DNA of 64,000 nt from Flagellimonas aurea (GCF_017313785.1 NZ_JAFLNL010000005.1:1-64000), one strand, 5' to 3'. Positions 1-9,039 are shown, counted from the first letter of the stretch. The notes: a model not told the origin generated them from the sequence alone. Numbers and translations are program-made.

Positions 1-766
1 CATTGTTGCCGTCCAAGAGCACTTCCTCGATGTTCTGTATCTCGTTCGATGGGTCGAAGTCACCATCCCGTATGTCTATGGTCGCGCTGGCACCATCGGT
101 GATCGTAAGCTCGACGCTCTCGTTGGCAGTGCCGCCAGCGCCTATCCCAAGGTCCTGGTCGTCAGTCCCGTCAAGGGCGTCAACGTAAGCCTTCGTGGCA
201 GCGTCGCTAGCTGCCGTCGGAGTGCCAAGGCCCGTGATCGTCGCTCCGTTCGCATTGTTGCCGTTTACAAGAACATTAGAAAGGTTTTGATTATCAGTAT
301 CTATCAAAGCGGCTAGATCAGCCAACGCCACTGAAAAGGTATTGGCTTCAGAATCGGTTATGACCAAATTGGTGTTTGTTCCATCAATATCAAATGAGGT
401 TACGGCCGTGTTTGAATCGGTAAAAATATCCTTCAAACTACTTAAATCAACATTTACATTTCCCCCATCTTCCAAAGAGAGTGATAAAATATTGGTAACA
501 TCATCGAAATTGAAACCAGTCAACTGCTGATTGTCCGAGGATGTCAACTCCCATGAATTACCATCCCAAAAATAAATGGTACCCGTATTGGTGTTGACAT
601 AGATATCTCCCAAATCAGCACCTGTTGGACTAGTGGCACCTGGACTGGAAACATCAGTTCCTTTAAGCACTTCGCAGTCGCATTGGTCCTGAAGGGTAAC
701 GGTTGTTTGTGAAAAGGCAATTCCTGTAAAAAGAAGGAACAATAGGGCTAGAATGCTCTTTTTCAT
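1..766 (-). CDS. Partial secreted repeat protein (N-terminal part; continues past the window edge)
   Basis: The reading frame is open from an ATG at 766 to the window edge, so about 255 residues are visible and the C-terminus is missing. It starts with a clear signal peptide (MKKSILALLFLLFTGIAFSQ) followed by a short Cys-rich stretch (DQCDCE) and a segment with YVNTNTGTIYFWDG, a pattern common at the head of flavobacterial surface proteins. From about residue 165 the protein becomes repetitive, with a tail-fibre-like motif (GLGTPTAASDAATKAYVD) and Asp/Asn-rich blocks (LLDGNN and relatives), typical of long extracellular proteins. The repeat part is about 60-65% GC against about 38% for the first part, an odd internal break. 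Export is inferred from the signal peptide. Adhesin or filament function is only a guess. Confidence 0.8.
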   Translation of the reverse strand, partial: MKKSILALLFLLFTGIAFSQTTVTLQDQCDCEVLKGTDVSSPGATSPTGADLGDIYVNTNTGTIYFWDGNSWELTSSDNQQLTGFNFDDVTNILSLSLEDGGNVNVDLSSLKDIFTDSNTAVTSFDIDGTNTNLVITDSEANTFSVALADLAALIDTDNQNLSNVLVNGNNANGATITGLGTPTAASDAATKAYVDALDGTDDQDLGIGAGGTANESVELTITDGASATIDIRDGDFDPSNEIQNIEEVLLDGNN

Positions 767-870
767 GAGGTTACTATTATTGAAGGTTGTAATACTGTAG
801 TTTGTTGATTTGCTTCTATTTGGATCAATCGGTTTTTAACATAATCCAACTCACCGAATTAAACCACGTA

Positions 871-878
871 CAAAATTA
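871..878 (-). promoter_or_regulatory. Bacteroidota -7 promoter element for the partial surface gene
   Basis: On the minus strand this reads TAATTTTG, a full match to the TAnnTTTG element used by the primary sigma factor of this phylum, about 105 nt upstream of the ATG at 766. I do not see a convincing -33 TTG at the usual distance. Confidence 0.45.
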
Positions 879-1103
879 CCCTCGCTTTTAGGGTTGAAAA
901 ATAATTGTTGTGAACCGATGAAATAGAACTGTCTAGTTCACAAATCTTGAGGTTACCCTAGTATGGTTTTTAGTTTTTATTAAGACAGCTTGTCGATGAA
1001 AGCCCAAAAAGACAGTTGTTTACGTAGGTTGAATCTTACGGGGTCTTGGTGATAAATCTAAAAAATGGGTATGGTGACGTTGCTAACCAGTTTCGTTCAC
1101 AAC

Positions 1104-1135
1104 CAAAAAAAAACGGCTCCAAAAATGGAGCCGTT
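1104..1135 (-). terminator. Intrinsic terminator after the OmpA-family gene
   Basis: Perfect 9-bp stem (1112-1120 with 1127-1135) around a 6-nt loop. On the minus strand it is followed by a T run of eight or more (A run at 1104-1112 on the plus strand). It ends the three-gene surface operon. Confidence 0.85.
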
Positions 1136-1166
1136 CATATATTTATCGCTATTGACTTGGAAGGGG

Positions 1167-3116
1167 TTATTCAAAAATAATAAACTCGGACCTTCTATTT
1201 AGTTGGTGTTGTTCTTCGGAACATTGTACTCCATTTGCACAATCGTTTACCAAACGGGTCTCTCCGTAGCCTTCACCCTGGAGTCTATTGGCGGAGATAC
1301 CTTTCGAAATCATATAATCCACCGTTGCTTCCGCCCTTTTTTGCGATAACCAAAGGTTATAAGCATCAACTCCTCGACTATCGGTGTGTGAATTGACCTT
1401 AATCTTAAGGCTTGGATATTTTTCCATGGCAACGATGACCTTTTGAATTTCTATCTCGGCATCCGGCCTTATGTTATATTTATTTAAATCGAAGTATATG
1501 GTACTCAGCTGCAACAGTTTTGCCAAATCGTCCCCAAAGCCTCCTGTAACCAGGTCGCGCTCTAGGTAAAAATCAACAATACGTGGTTTTCCATCGGAAA
1601 TAGGCAGATATTCTTCCGAAGGAACGTAACCGTCCCTGGATGCTCTCACAAAATTTCCTTTGGAACAATCCAGCATGAGTATGTAGTTCCCTTCTGAATC
1701 GGTTATAGTCGATGAAATTTCGTTGTTTTCTTCATCTATGATCTTAACGGTTGCTCCCGCCAAGACTTCGTTGGAAATACGATCTCTTACGGTTCCTGTG
1801 ATTTCTTGAATGCAATCCAAGACCAATGGTTCGTTTTCCACAAACTCATAGATGTCATCATCTCCCATGCCTCCTTCCCTGTTGGAGGAGAAATACCCTG
1901 TTTTGTTCTCTGAATTGAAAATGTATGAAAAATCATCCTTCGGTGTGTTGACCGGCTTACCAACGTTTACTACTGGTTGTGTATAATCGTTGTATGCTAT
2001 TTTTGTCGCGAAAACATCCAATCCTCCCAATCCTTGATGGCCGTCGGAAGAAAAATAAAGTACACCATCCTTGTCAATAAAAGGAAAAGTTTCACGAGCT
2101 ATGGTGTTGATGTTGCTTCCCAAGTTCTTGATGGGCCCATAGGTACCATCACCTATAATCTCGGTCACAAAAATATCGGACTCGCCCAAACTTCCCGGCA
2201 TATCGGAGACAAAGTATAATTTTTTACCATCGGGACTTAGCATGGGGTGGGCCACTGAATAGGAATCGCTATTAAACGGGAGTTCCGTTATATTGAGCCA
2301 TTCACCATCTATGTTTTCTGCGCTGTATATCTTCAATCGGATAATACCTTCTTCATCTTTCTTTTTTCTACCATCGAAAAAATTGTTCCGTGTAAAGTAC
2401 ATGGTAGTACCATCTTTGGTAACTACGGATGTGGACTCGTGCAATCGGGTATTGACGACTCCTCCCAACTTTACCACATTATTATTGGAAACACTATCTG
2501 CGTTCACTTTGTATAAATCCAAAAAGTCCCTCGCATTCCAAGTGTGCCGATATCTTGCAAAGTTTCCTGTGTCACGGTCAGAAGCAAAAATGAGTCCTTT
2601 TTCGTAGTAGGCGGCGGCAAAATCCGAGTATTTACTATTGTACGGGAATGTTTTAACCGTGTACCGACCTGAGTTTTCCTCAATTTTGGTCATGTAATCT
2701 TCATCAAAATCCGACATGGTAGAGGTCATTTCCCTAAATGATTCCATGAGTTGGGCAGCTTGATCATAATTCCCGATTGATTTCAAACTCTGTGCATATC
2801 GGAAAACATCTTCAACGGACATTTCATCGGGATATGTGGTGTTGAGCTTTGCATAAGTGTCCGCCGCTTCTTGGTACTTGGCGTTGAAATAGTAGGAGTT
2901 TCCCAATCTTTTCAACAAATCGGGCGAAGTGTACCCCTTATCCAACACTTTTTTATAAATATCAATGGCAGGACTAAAGGAATATTGGTTGTACCGCTCA
3001 TCGGCCCTTTCCATAACCCTTTCCATTTGCTTATCGGGAATACTATCCTTCTGGGCGGTTACTTTTGTCCAAAATCCGCAAACGATGATCAATAATAAGA
3101 GTATTCTTTTCGGCAT
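1167..3116 (-). CDS. OmpA-family protein with TPR and WD40-like repeats (PorE-like, type IX secretion associated)
   Basis: 649 residues. A signal peptide (ending near TKVTAQ) is followed by a TPR-like helical region (about 30-150), a PD40/WD40-like beta-propeller (about 190-420; repeated SPDGKKLYFVSD and DKDGVLYFSSD motifs), a carboxypeptidase-regulatory-like domain (about 430-520) and a C-terminal OmpA peptidoglycan-binding domain (about 540-649; SHTDSRGVDAYNLWLSQKRA). This order matches PorE of the type IX secretion system, which binds peptidoglycan and anchors the machine. Many Bacteroidota carry several paralogues next to PorP/SprF genes, so this copy may serve one particular substrate. 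It lies 11 bp after the PorP-like gene and ends at a strong terminator, so it is the last gene of the operon. The family is secure; being the core PorE is not. Confidence 0.85.
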   Translation of the reverse strand: MPKRILLLLIIVCGFWTKVTAQKDSIPDKQMERVMERADERYNQYSFSPAIDIYKKVLDKGYTSPDLLKRLGNSYYFNAKYQEAADTYAKLNTTYPDEMSVEDVFRYAQSLKSIGNYDQAAQLMESFREMTSTMSDFDEDYMTKIEENSGRYTVKTFPYNSKYSDFAAAYYEKGLIFASDRDTGNFARYRHTWNARDFLDLYKVNADSVSNNNVVKLGGVVNTRLHESTSVVTKDGTTMYFTRNNFFDGRKKKDEEGIIRLKIYSAENIDGEWLNITELPFNSDSYSVAHPMLSPDGKKLYFVSDMPGSLGESDIFVTEIIGDGTYGPIKNLGSNINTIARETFPFIDKDGVLYFSSDGHQGLGGLDVFATKIAYNDYTQPVVNVGKPVNTPKDDFSYIFNSENKTGYFSSNREGGMGDDDIYEFVENEPLVLDCIQEITGTVRDRISNEVLAGATVKIIDEENNEISSTITDSEGNYILMLDCSKGNFVRASRDGYVPSEEYLPISDGKPRIVDFYLERDLVTGGFGDDLAKLLQLSTIYFDLNKYNIRPDAEIEIQKVIVAMEKYPSLKIKVNSHTDSRGVDAYNLWLSQKRAEATVDYMISKGISANRLQGEGYGETRLVNDCANGVQCSEEQHQLNRRSEFIIFE

Positions 3117-3127
3117 TATAAACTAAA

Positions 3128-4075
3128 TTAAAAGAATCTTGGTGATATGGTTCTCTGGAAGGATTTCAACAATTCCAGCCTCAGGAACACTTCAAAAGAC
3201 CCATCGTTGAACTGTGTCCCGCCCAATTCGGTCACTTCGCGATCATAGGCCAAGCCCAACATAATCTGGTCGGTCACCTGAAAACCTACCAGACCGCTTA
3301 CTGCGGCATCCCATCGGTAGGCCGCTCCAAAACTGAACTTTTCCGCAAACAAGAAACTTGCTGAAAGATCTACCTGTAATGGTGCCCCACTTACGGCTTT
3401 TGTAAGCAGAGCTGGTTTAAATTGCAGGTCTGGTCCAATATCAAAAACATATCCTGTTATAAGATAGATGTTCATACGTTCTGCGGACAAAAAGTTGACA
3501 CCTTCACCTGAATTGTCGTTATCAAAATATTCCGATTCAAGCACGTTGGGCGCTGAAACCCCAGCATAAAATTTATCGGTGTGGTAATACACTCCCAAAC
3601 CAAAATTTGGAGTGAATTTATTGTCAATATTATTTTGATTGACAACCTCTTGGTCAAAATTCCTTAATCCATTAAAGTCCAAATTCAACATGTTTCCTCC
3701 GGCTTTTAATCCGAACGATAATTTGGCATCCATGGATACATCGATGGTATAGGATACAACGGCATCCAGATAGGTCTCTTGCACCACACCGTCTCCAATA
3801 TTATCGTTCACTATGGAAATACCATAGCCCAATCTGCTGTTCCTAATGGGCGAATGAAGATTGAGCGTAAAGGTTTCCGGAGCTCCGTCCAGACCTACCC
3901 ATTGCGAACGATAAAGTCCAGCAAAACTAAGCTGGCCTCTAGATCCCGCGTAGGCTGGGTTTACGCTCAAGGTATTGTACATGTATTGTGTATACTGGGC
4001 ATCTTGCTGAGCAAATAGACCCGTGGACAAGATTCCAATGAACAATAAGGTGGTTAAAAAATGTTTCTTTATCAT
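3128..4075 (-). CDS. PorP/SprF-family type IX secretion outer membrane protein
   Basis: 315 residues from the ATG at 4075. An in-frame TTG at 4084 would add three residues, but the signal peptide (MIKKHFLTTLLFIGILSTGLFAQ) begins cleanly at the ATG. The mature N-terminus has the family signature QDAQYTQYMYNTLSVNPAYAG. The rest alternates hydrophobic and glycine-rich strands and ends in phenylalanine, as expected for an outer membrane barrel. Family members such as SprF act in secreting or attaching a specific partner, with SprB as the model case. The partner here is probably the large repeat protein encoded directly upstream, whose stop codon is 14 bp from this ATG. The OmpA-family gene follows 11 bp later. 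Confidence 0.92.
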   Translation of the reverse strand: MIKKHFLTTLLFIGILSTGLFAQQDAQYTQYMYNTLSVNPAYAGSRGQLSFAGLYRSQWVGLDGAPETFTLNLHSPIRNSRLGYGISIVNDNIGDGVVQETYLDAVVSYTIDVSMDAKLSFGLKAGGNMLNLDFNGLRNFDQEVVNQNNIDNKFTPNFGLGVYYHTDKFYAGVSAPNVLESEYFDNDNSGEGVNFLSAERMNIYLITGYVFDIGPDLQFKPALLTKAVSGAPLQVDLSASFLFAEKFSFGAAYRWDAAVSGLVGFQVTDQIMLGLAYDREVTELGGTQFNDGSFEVFLRLELLKSFQRTISPRFF

Positions 4076-4089
4076 GCTATCCAATATTG

Positions 4090-6945
4090 TTATCTGCTCA
4101 AGTAAATGTATTCTGAGTCCGTAAAACTTCCTTGTTCGGTCTCGTAATTAAATATGTAGAAATAAATTCCAGCTGGAAGATAATCGTTTACACTAAGTGC
4201 TGATTTACCGCGAACCCGTCCGTCGAATACATTGCTGACATTATCGTAGTTGTTGCCCGTGAATACCTCAGTCCCCCAGCGATTGAAAATCTTTATTGTA
4301 CTTGATTTGATGTACTCGACCCCTCTGATGAACAAAAAGTCATTTTTTAAATCTCCATTCGGCGTCAACATTTGATTTACCTCTATGGCCTCCACTTCTA
4401 CCGTGACTATTGCCGTATCACAATTATCTGGATTACCTACTTCGCAGATGGTGTATTCAATAGTATAGGTGCCTGGTTGGGTCCCGGTTGCCACCGTAAC
4501 GGTACCATTGTCATTGATCATAAGTTGGTTAGTCGGTGTAGAGGTCAATATTACATCGTTCAACGATACAAATTCGTCATTCAGGGTATCATTCAGCAAC
4601 ACATCGCTACCTGTAATAACCCCTCCCGAGGTACCTGCATTATAATTGTCATCTACGGCATCGATTACATTATCTTCTCCCTGTATTACTTCTACAGTAA
4701 CCGTTGCGGTATCACAATTATCTACATCCATGATATCACAAATGGTATAAGTTATGGTGTAGGTTCCTTCCGGTGTACCTGGAAGTACGCTTACACTTCC
4801 ATCGTCATTCACCCTAAGCTCATCTGTTGGCGTGGAAGTCAGAAGTACATCGGCCAAGGTAACAGGTAAACCGTTCAAGGTATCATTTAAAAGCACATCG
4901 CTACCGTCAATCACTTCATCTTCACCCAATGTTGCGGAATAGGCATCATCGACCGCATCAATAATGTTACCTCCCATTCCTTCTGTTATTGTTACGGTTA
5001 CCGTTGCGGTATCGCAATTATCCACATCCATTATATCACAAATCGTATAAGTTATGGTGTAGGTCCCTTCCTGTGTACCTGGAAGTACGCTTACACTTCC
5101 ATCGTCGTTCACCCTAAGCTCATCTGTTGACGTGGAAGTCAGAAGTACATCGGCAAGTGTAATTGATGAACCGTTCAAGGTATCATTTAAAAGTACATCG
5201 CTACCGCCAATTACTTCATCTTCACCCAATGTAGCAGAATAGGTATCATCAACCGCATCAATAGTGTTCGCTCCAACTTCTATATAAATGGTTGCTGATG
5301 CACAAACGCTAGGGTCCGGCAATACATTACAAACTTGATATATTATTGTAACCGTTGAATTCGACTCAGACAGTGTTGGTGTATAGTTTACGAAGCCCGT
5401 ATCGTTATTAAAACTTATAGATCCCCCGGCGTCTCCACCAATTTGTGATAGATTGGTCTCACCTACATTATTAGCGGCGTTGTTTGGCAGATAGTCATCG
5501 TTTTCCAAAATATTTATGGCAACTTCTGTTAACGCCTGAGTAGAACCGTAATCATCATTGGCATTGGCCTTCAACGGGTCCGGGTCAGTTTCATTTGGAT
5601 TACCATCTCCGTCACAATCCAATGCATCCCAATCCGCTGTCTGCGGTAATGTCACGCTTTCAGGTCTGTAATCGCAAGGGTCCAATGGGTCGGTACCATC
5701 TTTCTTTTCATCTTCGTTGGTCACGCCATCTCCATCACAATCTGAACTGTTCCATGCGGAGTCGGGAGCTACTGTTTGACTCTCAAGAAGAAAATCACAT
5801 GCATCCAATGGGTCGGTGCCATCCTCTTTTTCATCTTCGTTGGTAACCCCATCACCATCACAGTCGGCTTCTAGATAATCGCCGGTTTGTGGTAAGGTAA
5901 CACTCTCCGGCTTGTAATCACAAGGATCTAGAGGATCTGTACCATCTTTCTTTTCGTCTTCATTGGTCACGCCATCTCCATCACAATCTGCTTTCTTCCA
6001 TTCTTCGGATGGTGAGCAATCTTGGTGTTCCAATATAAAGTCACAAGGGTCCAAGGGGTCTGTACCATCCTCTTTTTCTTTTCCGTTGCTCACACCATCA
6101 CCGTCACAGTCATCCTTCTTCCATGCATCGGAAACAGAGCAATCCTGGTGTTCCAATATAAAGTCACAAGGATCCAAGGGGTCCGTACCGTCTTCTTTTT
6201 CTTTTCCGTTGCTCACACCATCACCGTCGCAGTCGTCCTTCTTCCATGCATCGGAAACAGAGCAATCCCGGTGTTCCAATATAAAGTCACAAGGATCCAA
6301 GGGGTCCGTACCGTCTTCTTTTTCTTTTCCGTTGCTCACACCATCACCGTCGCAGTCGTCCTTCTTCCATGCATTGGAAACAGAGCAATCCTGGTGTTCC
6401 AATATGAAGTCACAAGGATCCAAGGGGTCCGTACCGTCTTCTTTTTCTTTTCCGTTGCTTACACCATCACCGTCGCAGTCGTCCTTCTTCCATGCATCGG
6501 TAATAGAGCAATTCTGATGTGCCAATATAAAATCACAAGGATCCAAGGGATCCGTACCGTCTTCTTTTTCCTTTCCATTGGTCACACCATCACCGTCACA
6601 GTCGTCCTTTTTCCATGCTTCGGAAGGAGCACAGTCTTGGTGTTCCAAAATAAAATCGCAAGGGTCATTATAATCAGTACCATCTTTTTTCTCCTGTTCG
6701 CATGTAACACCATCGCCGTCACAATCCTGTGCCGACAACGCATTCGCCAACGGATTCCATAAGTTGGAAATATCCGAAAAAGGAACATCGGAATATGATG
6801 TGGTCTTGGTTACCACATCCAAATTATGATTATGTAAAGGGGCAAAACCAAAAGATGAGGTAAATCCAAAAACTAAACACCACAAAGTAGTGGTGGATTT
6901 AAGGACTAAATGCTTCTTTAGTCTTACAAAAGTAAAGTTCTCCAT
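4090..6945 (-). CDS. Large secreted repeat protein with gliding-motility-type C-terminal domain (type IX cargo)
   Basis: 951 residues. A hydrophobic N-terminus (about 15-35) suggests an export signal. Residues 74-442 are nine consecutive 41-residue repeats starting DCDGDGV.N, a thrombospondin-type-3-like, Asp-rich, probably calcium-binding motif with paired cysteines; a tenth partial unit follows. Residues about 461-559 form one Ig/cadherin-like module and about 560-855 three closely related 97-100-residue modules (IDAVDD...SDVLLNDTLN...DNCDTA.VTV). The last 95 residues match the gliding-motility C-terminal domain (LTPNGDLKNDFLFIRG, FNRWGTEVF, PAGIYFYIF), the sorting signal for the type IX system. 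It heads an operon with PorP-like and OmpA-family genes. An adhesive or filamentous surface role is inferred. The near-identical internal repeats suggest recent duplication and length variation between strains. Confidence 0.9.
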   Translation of the reverse strand: MENFTFVRLKKHLVLKSTTTLWCLVFGFTSSFGFAPLHNHNLDVVTKTTSYSDVPFSDISNLWNPLANALSAQDCDGDGVTCEQEKKDGTDYNDPCDFILEHQDCAPSEAWKKDDCDGDGVTNGKEKEDGTDPLDPCDFILAHQNCSITDAWKKDDCDGDGVSNGKEKEDGTDPLDPCDFILEHQDCSVSNAWKKDDCDGDGVSNGKEKEDGTDPLDPCDFILEHRDCSVSDAWKKDDCDGDGVSNGKEKEDGTDPLDPCDFILEHQDCSVSDAWKKDDCDGDGVSNGKEKEDGTDPLDPCDFILEHQDCSPSEEWKKADCDGDGVTNEDEKKDGTDPLDPCDYKPESVTLPQTGDYLEADCDGDGVTNEDEKEDGTDPLDACDFLLESQTVAPDSAWNSSDCDGDGVTNEDEKKDGTDPLDPCDYRPESVTLPQTADWDALDCDGDGNPNETDPDPLKANANDDYGSTQALTEVAINILENDDYLPNNAANNVGETNLSQIGGDAGGSISFNNDTGFVNYTPTLSESNSTVTIIYQVCNVLPDPSVCASATIYIEVGANTIDAVDDTYSATLGEDEVIGGSDVLLNDTLNGSSITLADVLLTSTSTDELRVNDDGSVSVLPGTQEGTYTITYTICDIMDVDNCDTATVTVTITEGMGGNIIDAVDDAYSATLGEDEVIDGSDVLLNDTLNGLPVTLADVLLTSTPTDELRVNDDGSVSVLPGTPEGTYTITYTICDIMDVDNCDTATVTVEVIQGEDNVIDAVDDNYNAGTSGGVITGSDVLLNDTLNDEFVSLNDVILTSTPTNQLMINDNGTVTVATGTQPGTYTIEYTICEVGNPDNCDTAIVTVEVEAIEVNQMLTPNGDLKNDFLFIRGVEYIKSSTIKIFNRWGTEVFTGNNYDNVSNVFDGRVRGKSALSVNDYLPAGIYFYIFNYETEQGSFTDSEYIYLSR
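4387..5268 (-). repeat. Three tandem roughly 300-bp Ig/cadherin-like coding repeats
   Basis: Three consecutive modules of 97-100 residues each begin with (N)xIDAVDD and end in a DNCDTA-containing strand. The first two are nearly identical in protein and very similar in DNA; the third, nearest the C-terminal sorting domain, has diverged. Boundaries are approximate. Confidence 0.85.
5620..6726 (-). repeat. Nine tandem 123-bp coding repeats
   Basis: Nine in-frame units of exactly 123 bp (41 codons) encode the DCDGDGV.N... module of the large surface protein. The four central units (about 6110-6600) are nearly identical in DNA, with only scattered substitutions; the outer units have diverged. 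This pattern fits recent unequal exchange or slippage in the middle of the array. Confidence 0.95.
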
Positions 6946-7344
6946 AAATGATAGTTTTGATCAACTAATCACCATGGCGCTTGTAAGTATAATCCTATAA
7001 TTGTAAGAAAATTGGGGTTTTCTTGGTTACTTCAATAACTCTGTCCGTTCGACACATATTGATATAAACAGGTCACATAATTAGCCCATTTGTGTTTCAC
7101 CTCCTATTTTAATCGATAAAAGGCAATTTCCGTATCATTAAGTTACCTTATCTGCATATTAAGCAAACAGATAAGTGTTGAGTGAACCGGTCAGTGTTTC
7201 AAAAGCAGGCGAAAAATACCTTTCTTTTTGGATCTAGAAGCTTAAATTCTTTGATTTTTTTCCAATGATATCAACAATGCCTAATCATTTTAAAAATGAG
7301 TGGCAAAAGATTTAAATCCCGTATTTTTGCCGAAATTTTTGTTG
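6946..7344. other. Intergenic region between divergent genes
   Basis: About 400 bp separate the surface-protein operon (minus) from prfC (plus). The only element I can support is the -7 box of prfC at 7322-7329. I see no convincing minus-strand promoter, RNA or small gene here. Confidence 0.5.
7322..7329 (+). promoter_or_regulatory. -7 promoter element of prfC
   Basis: TATTTTTG, a full TAnnTTTG match, lies 15 nt before the ATG at 7345 and downstream of the alternative ATG at 7300. It therefore supports the shorter start. No clear -33 TTG is visible. Confidence 0.5.
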
Positions 7345-8934
7345 ATGGATTTTGAAAAGGAAATAGCGAAACGAAGAACTTTTGGCATTATCTCCCACCC
7401 CGATGCGGGTAAAACTACACTTACCGAAAAACTCTTGTTGTTCGGTGGGGCCATTCAAGAAGCCGGTGCGGTAAAAAGTAATAAAATCAAAAAATCCGCC
7501 ACCAGTGATTTTATGGAAATCGAACGCCAAAGGGGAATTTCCGTTGCAACTTCTGTACTGGCCTTTATTTATAAGGACAAAAAAATAAATATTCTAGACA
7601 CCCCTGGACACAAGGATTTTGCCGAGGATACCTTCCGAACTTTGACCGCTGTTGACAGTGTTATCGTTGTAATCGATGTAGCCAAAGGTGTCGAGGAACA
7701 GACGGAAAAATTGGTTGAGGTTTGCCGTATGCGCAACATCCCCATGATTGTTTTTATCAACAAATTGGATCGCGAAGGTAAAGACGCGTTCGACCTATTG
7801 GACGAAGTGGAGCAAAAGTTAGGGTTAACGGTAACCCCGCTGAGTTTTCCTATTGGAATGGGATACGATTTTAAGGGTATCTACAACATTTATGAGAAAA
7901 ACATCAACCTGTTTAGCGGTAATAGTAAAAAGAATATAGAGGAGACCATCGCTTTTGATAACTTGGACAATCCAGAACTTGAGAAATTGATCGGTACAAA
8001 TGCCGCTGATGAATTACGAAGTAATCTAGAACTGGTAGAAGGGGTTTATCCTGATTTTGACCAAGATGCCTATTTGAAAGGTGAATTGCAGCCAGTGTTT
8101 TTTGGCTCCGCTCTGAACAATTTTGGAGTTCGGGAACTACTGGATTGCTTTGTGAACATAGCTCCTTCCCCAAGGCCAAAGAAAGCCGAAGAACGTTTGG
8201 TAAAGGCCAACGAAAAGGACTTTTCGGGTTTTGTATTTAAGATACATGCCAATATGGACCCTAAGCACCGTGACCGCCTTGCCTTTGTAAAGATAGTATC
8301 CGGTACTTTCGAACGAAACACTCCATACTTGCATGTACGTCAGGGCAAAAAGCTTAAATTTTCGAGTCCCAATGCTTTTTTTGCCGAGAAAAAGGAGATT
8401 GTGGACATTTCCTATCCTGGAGATATTGTAGGGCTTCATGATACTGGGAACTTTAAAATCGGTGACACCTTGACCAGCGGTGAAGAGTTGCACTACAAGG
8501 GAATCCCAAGTTTCTCACCGGAACATTTCAGGTACATCAACAATGCCGATCCCATGAAAGCGAAGCAATTGTACAAAGGCATCGACCAGCTTATGGACGA
8601 AGGGGTCGCTCAGTTGTTCACCTTGGAATTAAACGGCAGAAAAATTATAGGAACCGTTGGAGCTCTGCAATACGAGGTAATTCAATATCGATTGGAGCAT
8701 GAGTATGGTGCTAAGTGTACCTACGAAAATTTCCCTGTGCACAAAGCTTGTTGGGTAGAGCCAAAGGATGAAAAAAACGAAGAGTTCCAAGAATTTAAAC
8801 GGGTAAAGCAAAAGTTTTTGGCTACCGACAAGAAAGGACAATTGGTATTTTTGGCGGATTCTCCGTTTTCACTTCAAATGACACAGCAAAAATACCCTTC
8901 AGTGAAGTTACACTATACTTCAGAATTTGAGTAA
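7345..8934 (+). CDS. prfC: Peptide chain release factor 3
   Basis: 529 residues from the ATG at 7345, the same length as E. coli RF3. An upstream in-frame ATG at 7300 adds 15 residues that the family lacks and precedes the likely promoter, so it is rejected. It is a translation-factor GTPase that recycles RF1/RF2 from the ribosome. The G1 loop is SHPDAGKTTLTEK, G2 lies in ERQRGISVATSV, G3 is DTPGHKDF and G4 is NKLDREG. The C-terminal part has the RF3-specific fold (LQYEVIQYRLEHEYG). It appears monocistronic, divergent from the surface-protein operon. Confidence 0.97.
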   Translation: MDFEKEIAKRRTFGIISHPDAGKTTLTEKLLLFGGAIQEAGAVKSNKIKKSATSDFMEIERQRGISVATSVLAFIYKDKKINILDTPGHKDFAEDTFRTLTAVDSVIVVIDVAKGVEEQTEKLVEVCRMRNIPMIVFINKLDREGKDAFDLLDEVEQKLGLTVTPLSFPIGMGYDFKGIYNIYEKNINLFSGNSKKNIEETIAFDNLDNPELEKLIGTNAADELRSNLELVEGVYPDFDQDAYLKGELQPVFFGSALNNFGVRELLDCFVNIAPSPRPKKAEERLVKANEKDFSGFVFKIHANMDPKHRDRLAFVKIVSGTFERNTPYLHVRQGKKLKFSSPNAFFAEKKEIVDISYPGDIVGLHDTGNFKIGDTLTSGEELHYKGIPSFSPEHFRYINNADPMKAKQLYKGIDQLMDEGVAQLFTLELNGRKIIGTVGALQYEVIQYRLEHEYGAKCTYENFPVHKACWVEPKDEKNEEFQEFKRVKQKFLATDKKGQLVFLADSPFSLQMTQQKYPSVKLHYTSEFE

Positions 8935-8960
8935 ACCCCGTAATCCAAATCATTTACATG

Positions 8961-9025
8961 ATTGGTTATTAATTGATTACATAGTTCAAATCTATTTTTT
9001 TCGTACATTGATTAATGTAACCAAT
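8961..9025. repeat. Inverted repeat flanking the presumed promoter of the membrane-protein gene
   Basis: The arm at 8961-8973 (attggttattaat) is mirrored at 9011-9025 (attaatgtaaccaat) with a 2-nt insertion. It could be a paired regulator site or a stem. No regulator is suggested by the neighbours. Confidence 0.3.
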
Positions 9026-9039
9026 TAAATAATCAGATT

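Larger units (their letters stand above)
767..1166. other. Intergenic region, about 400 bp
   Basis: No supported gene. It holds the terminator of the OmpA-family gene (1104-1135, minus strand) and a -7-like element for the partial surface gene (871-878, minus strand). The remainder is AT-rich sequence in which I see no further structure. Confidence 0.6.

Noticed and set aside
5620-6726. Regular spacing that might suggest a CRISPR-like array
   Set aside because: The units are joined directly with no unique spacers, are 123 bp long and encode an obvious protein repeat.
5963-6762. Two long overlapping frames on the plus strand across the repeat array
   Set aside because: They are periodic shadows of the 123-bp coding repeats on the minus strand: the unit length is a multiple of three, so stop-free frames persist on the other strand. 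Their products are low-complexity and lack a start context.
7300-7344. Upstream ATG extending release factor 3 by 15 residues
   Set aside because: The added residues are outside the family and the likely -7 element lies between this ATG and the one at 7345.
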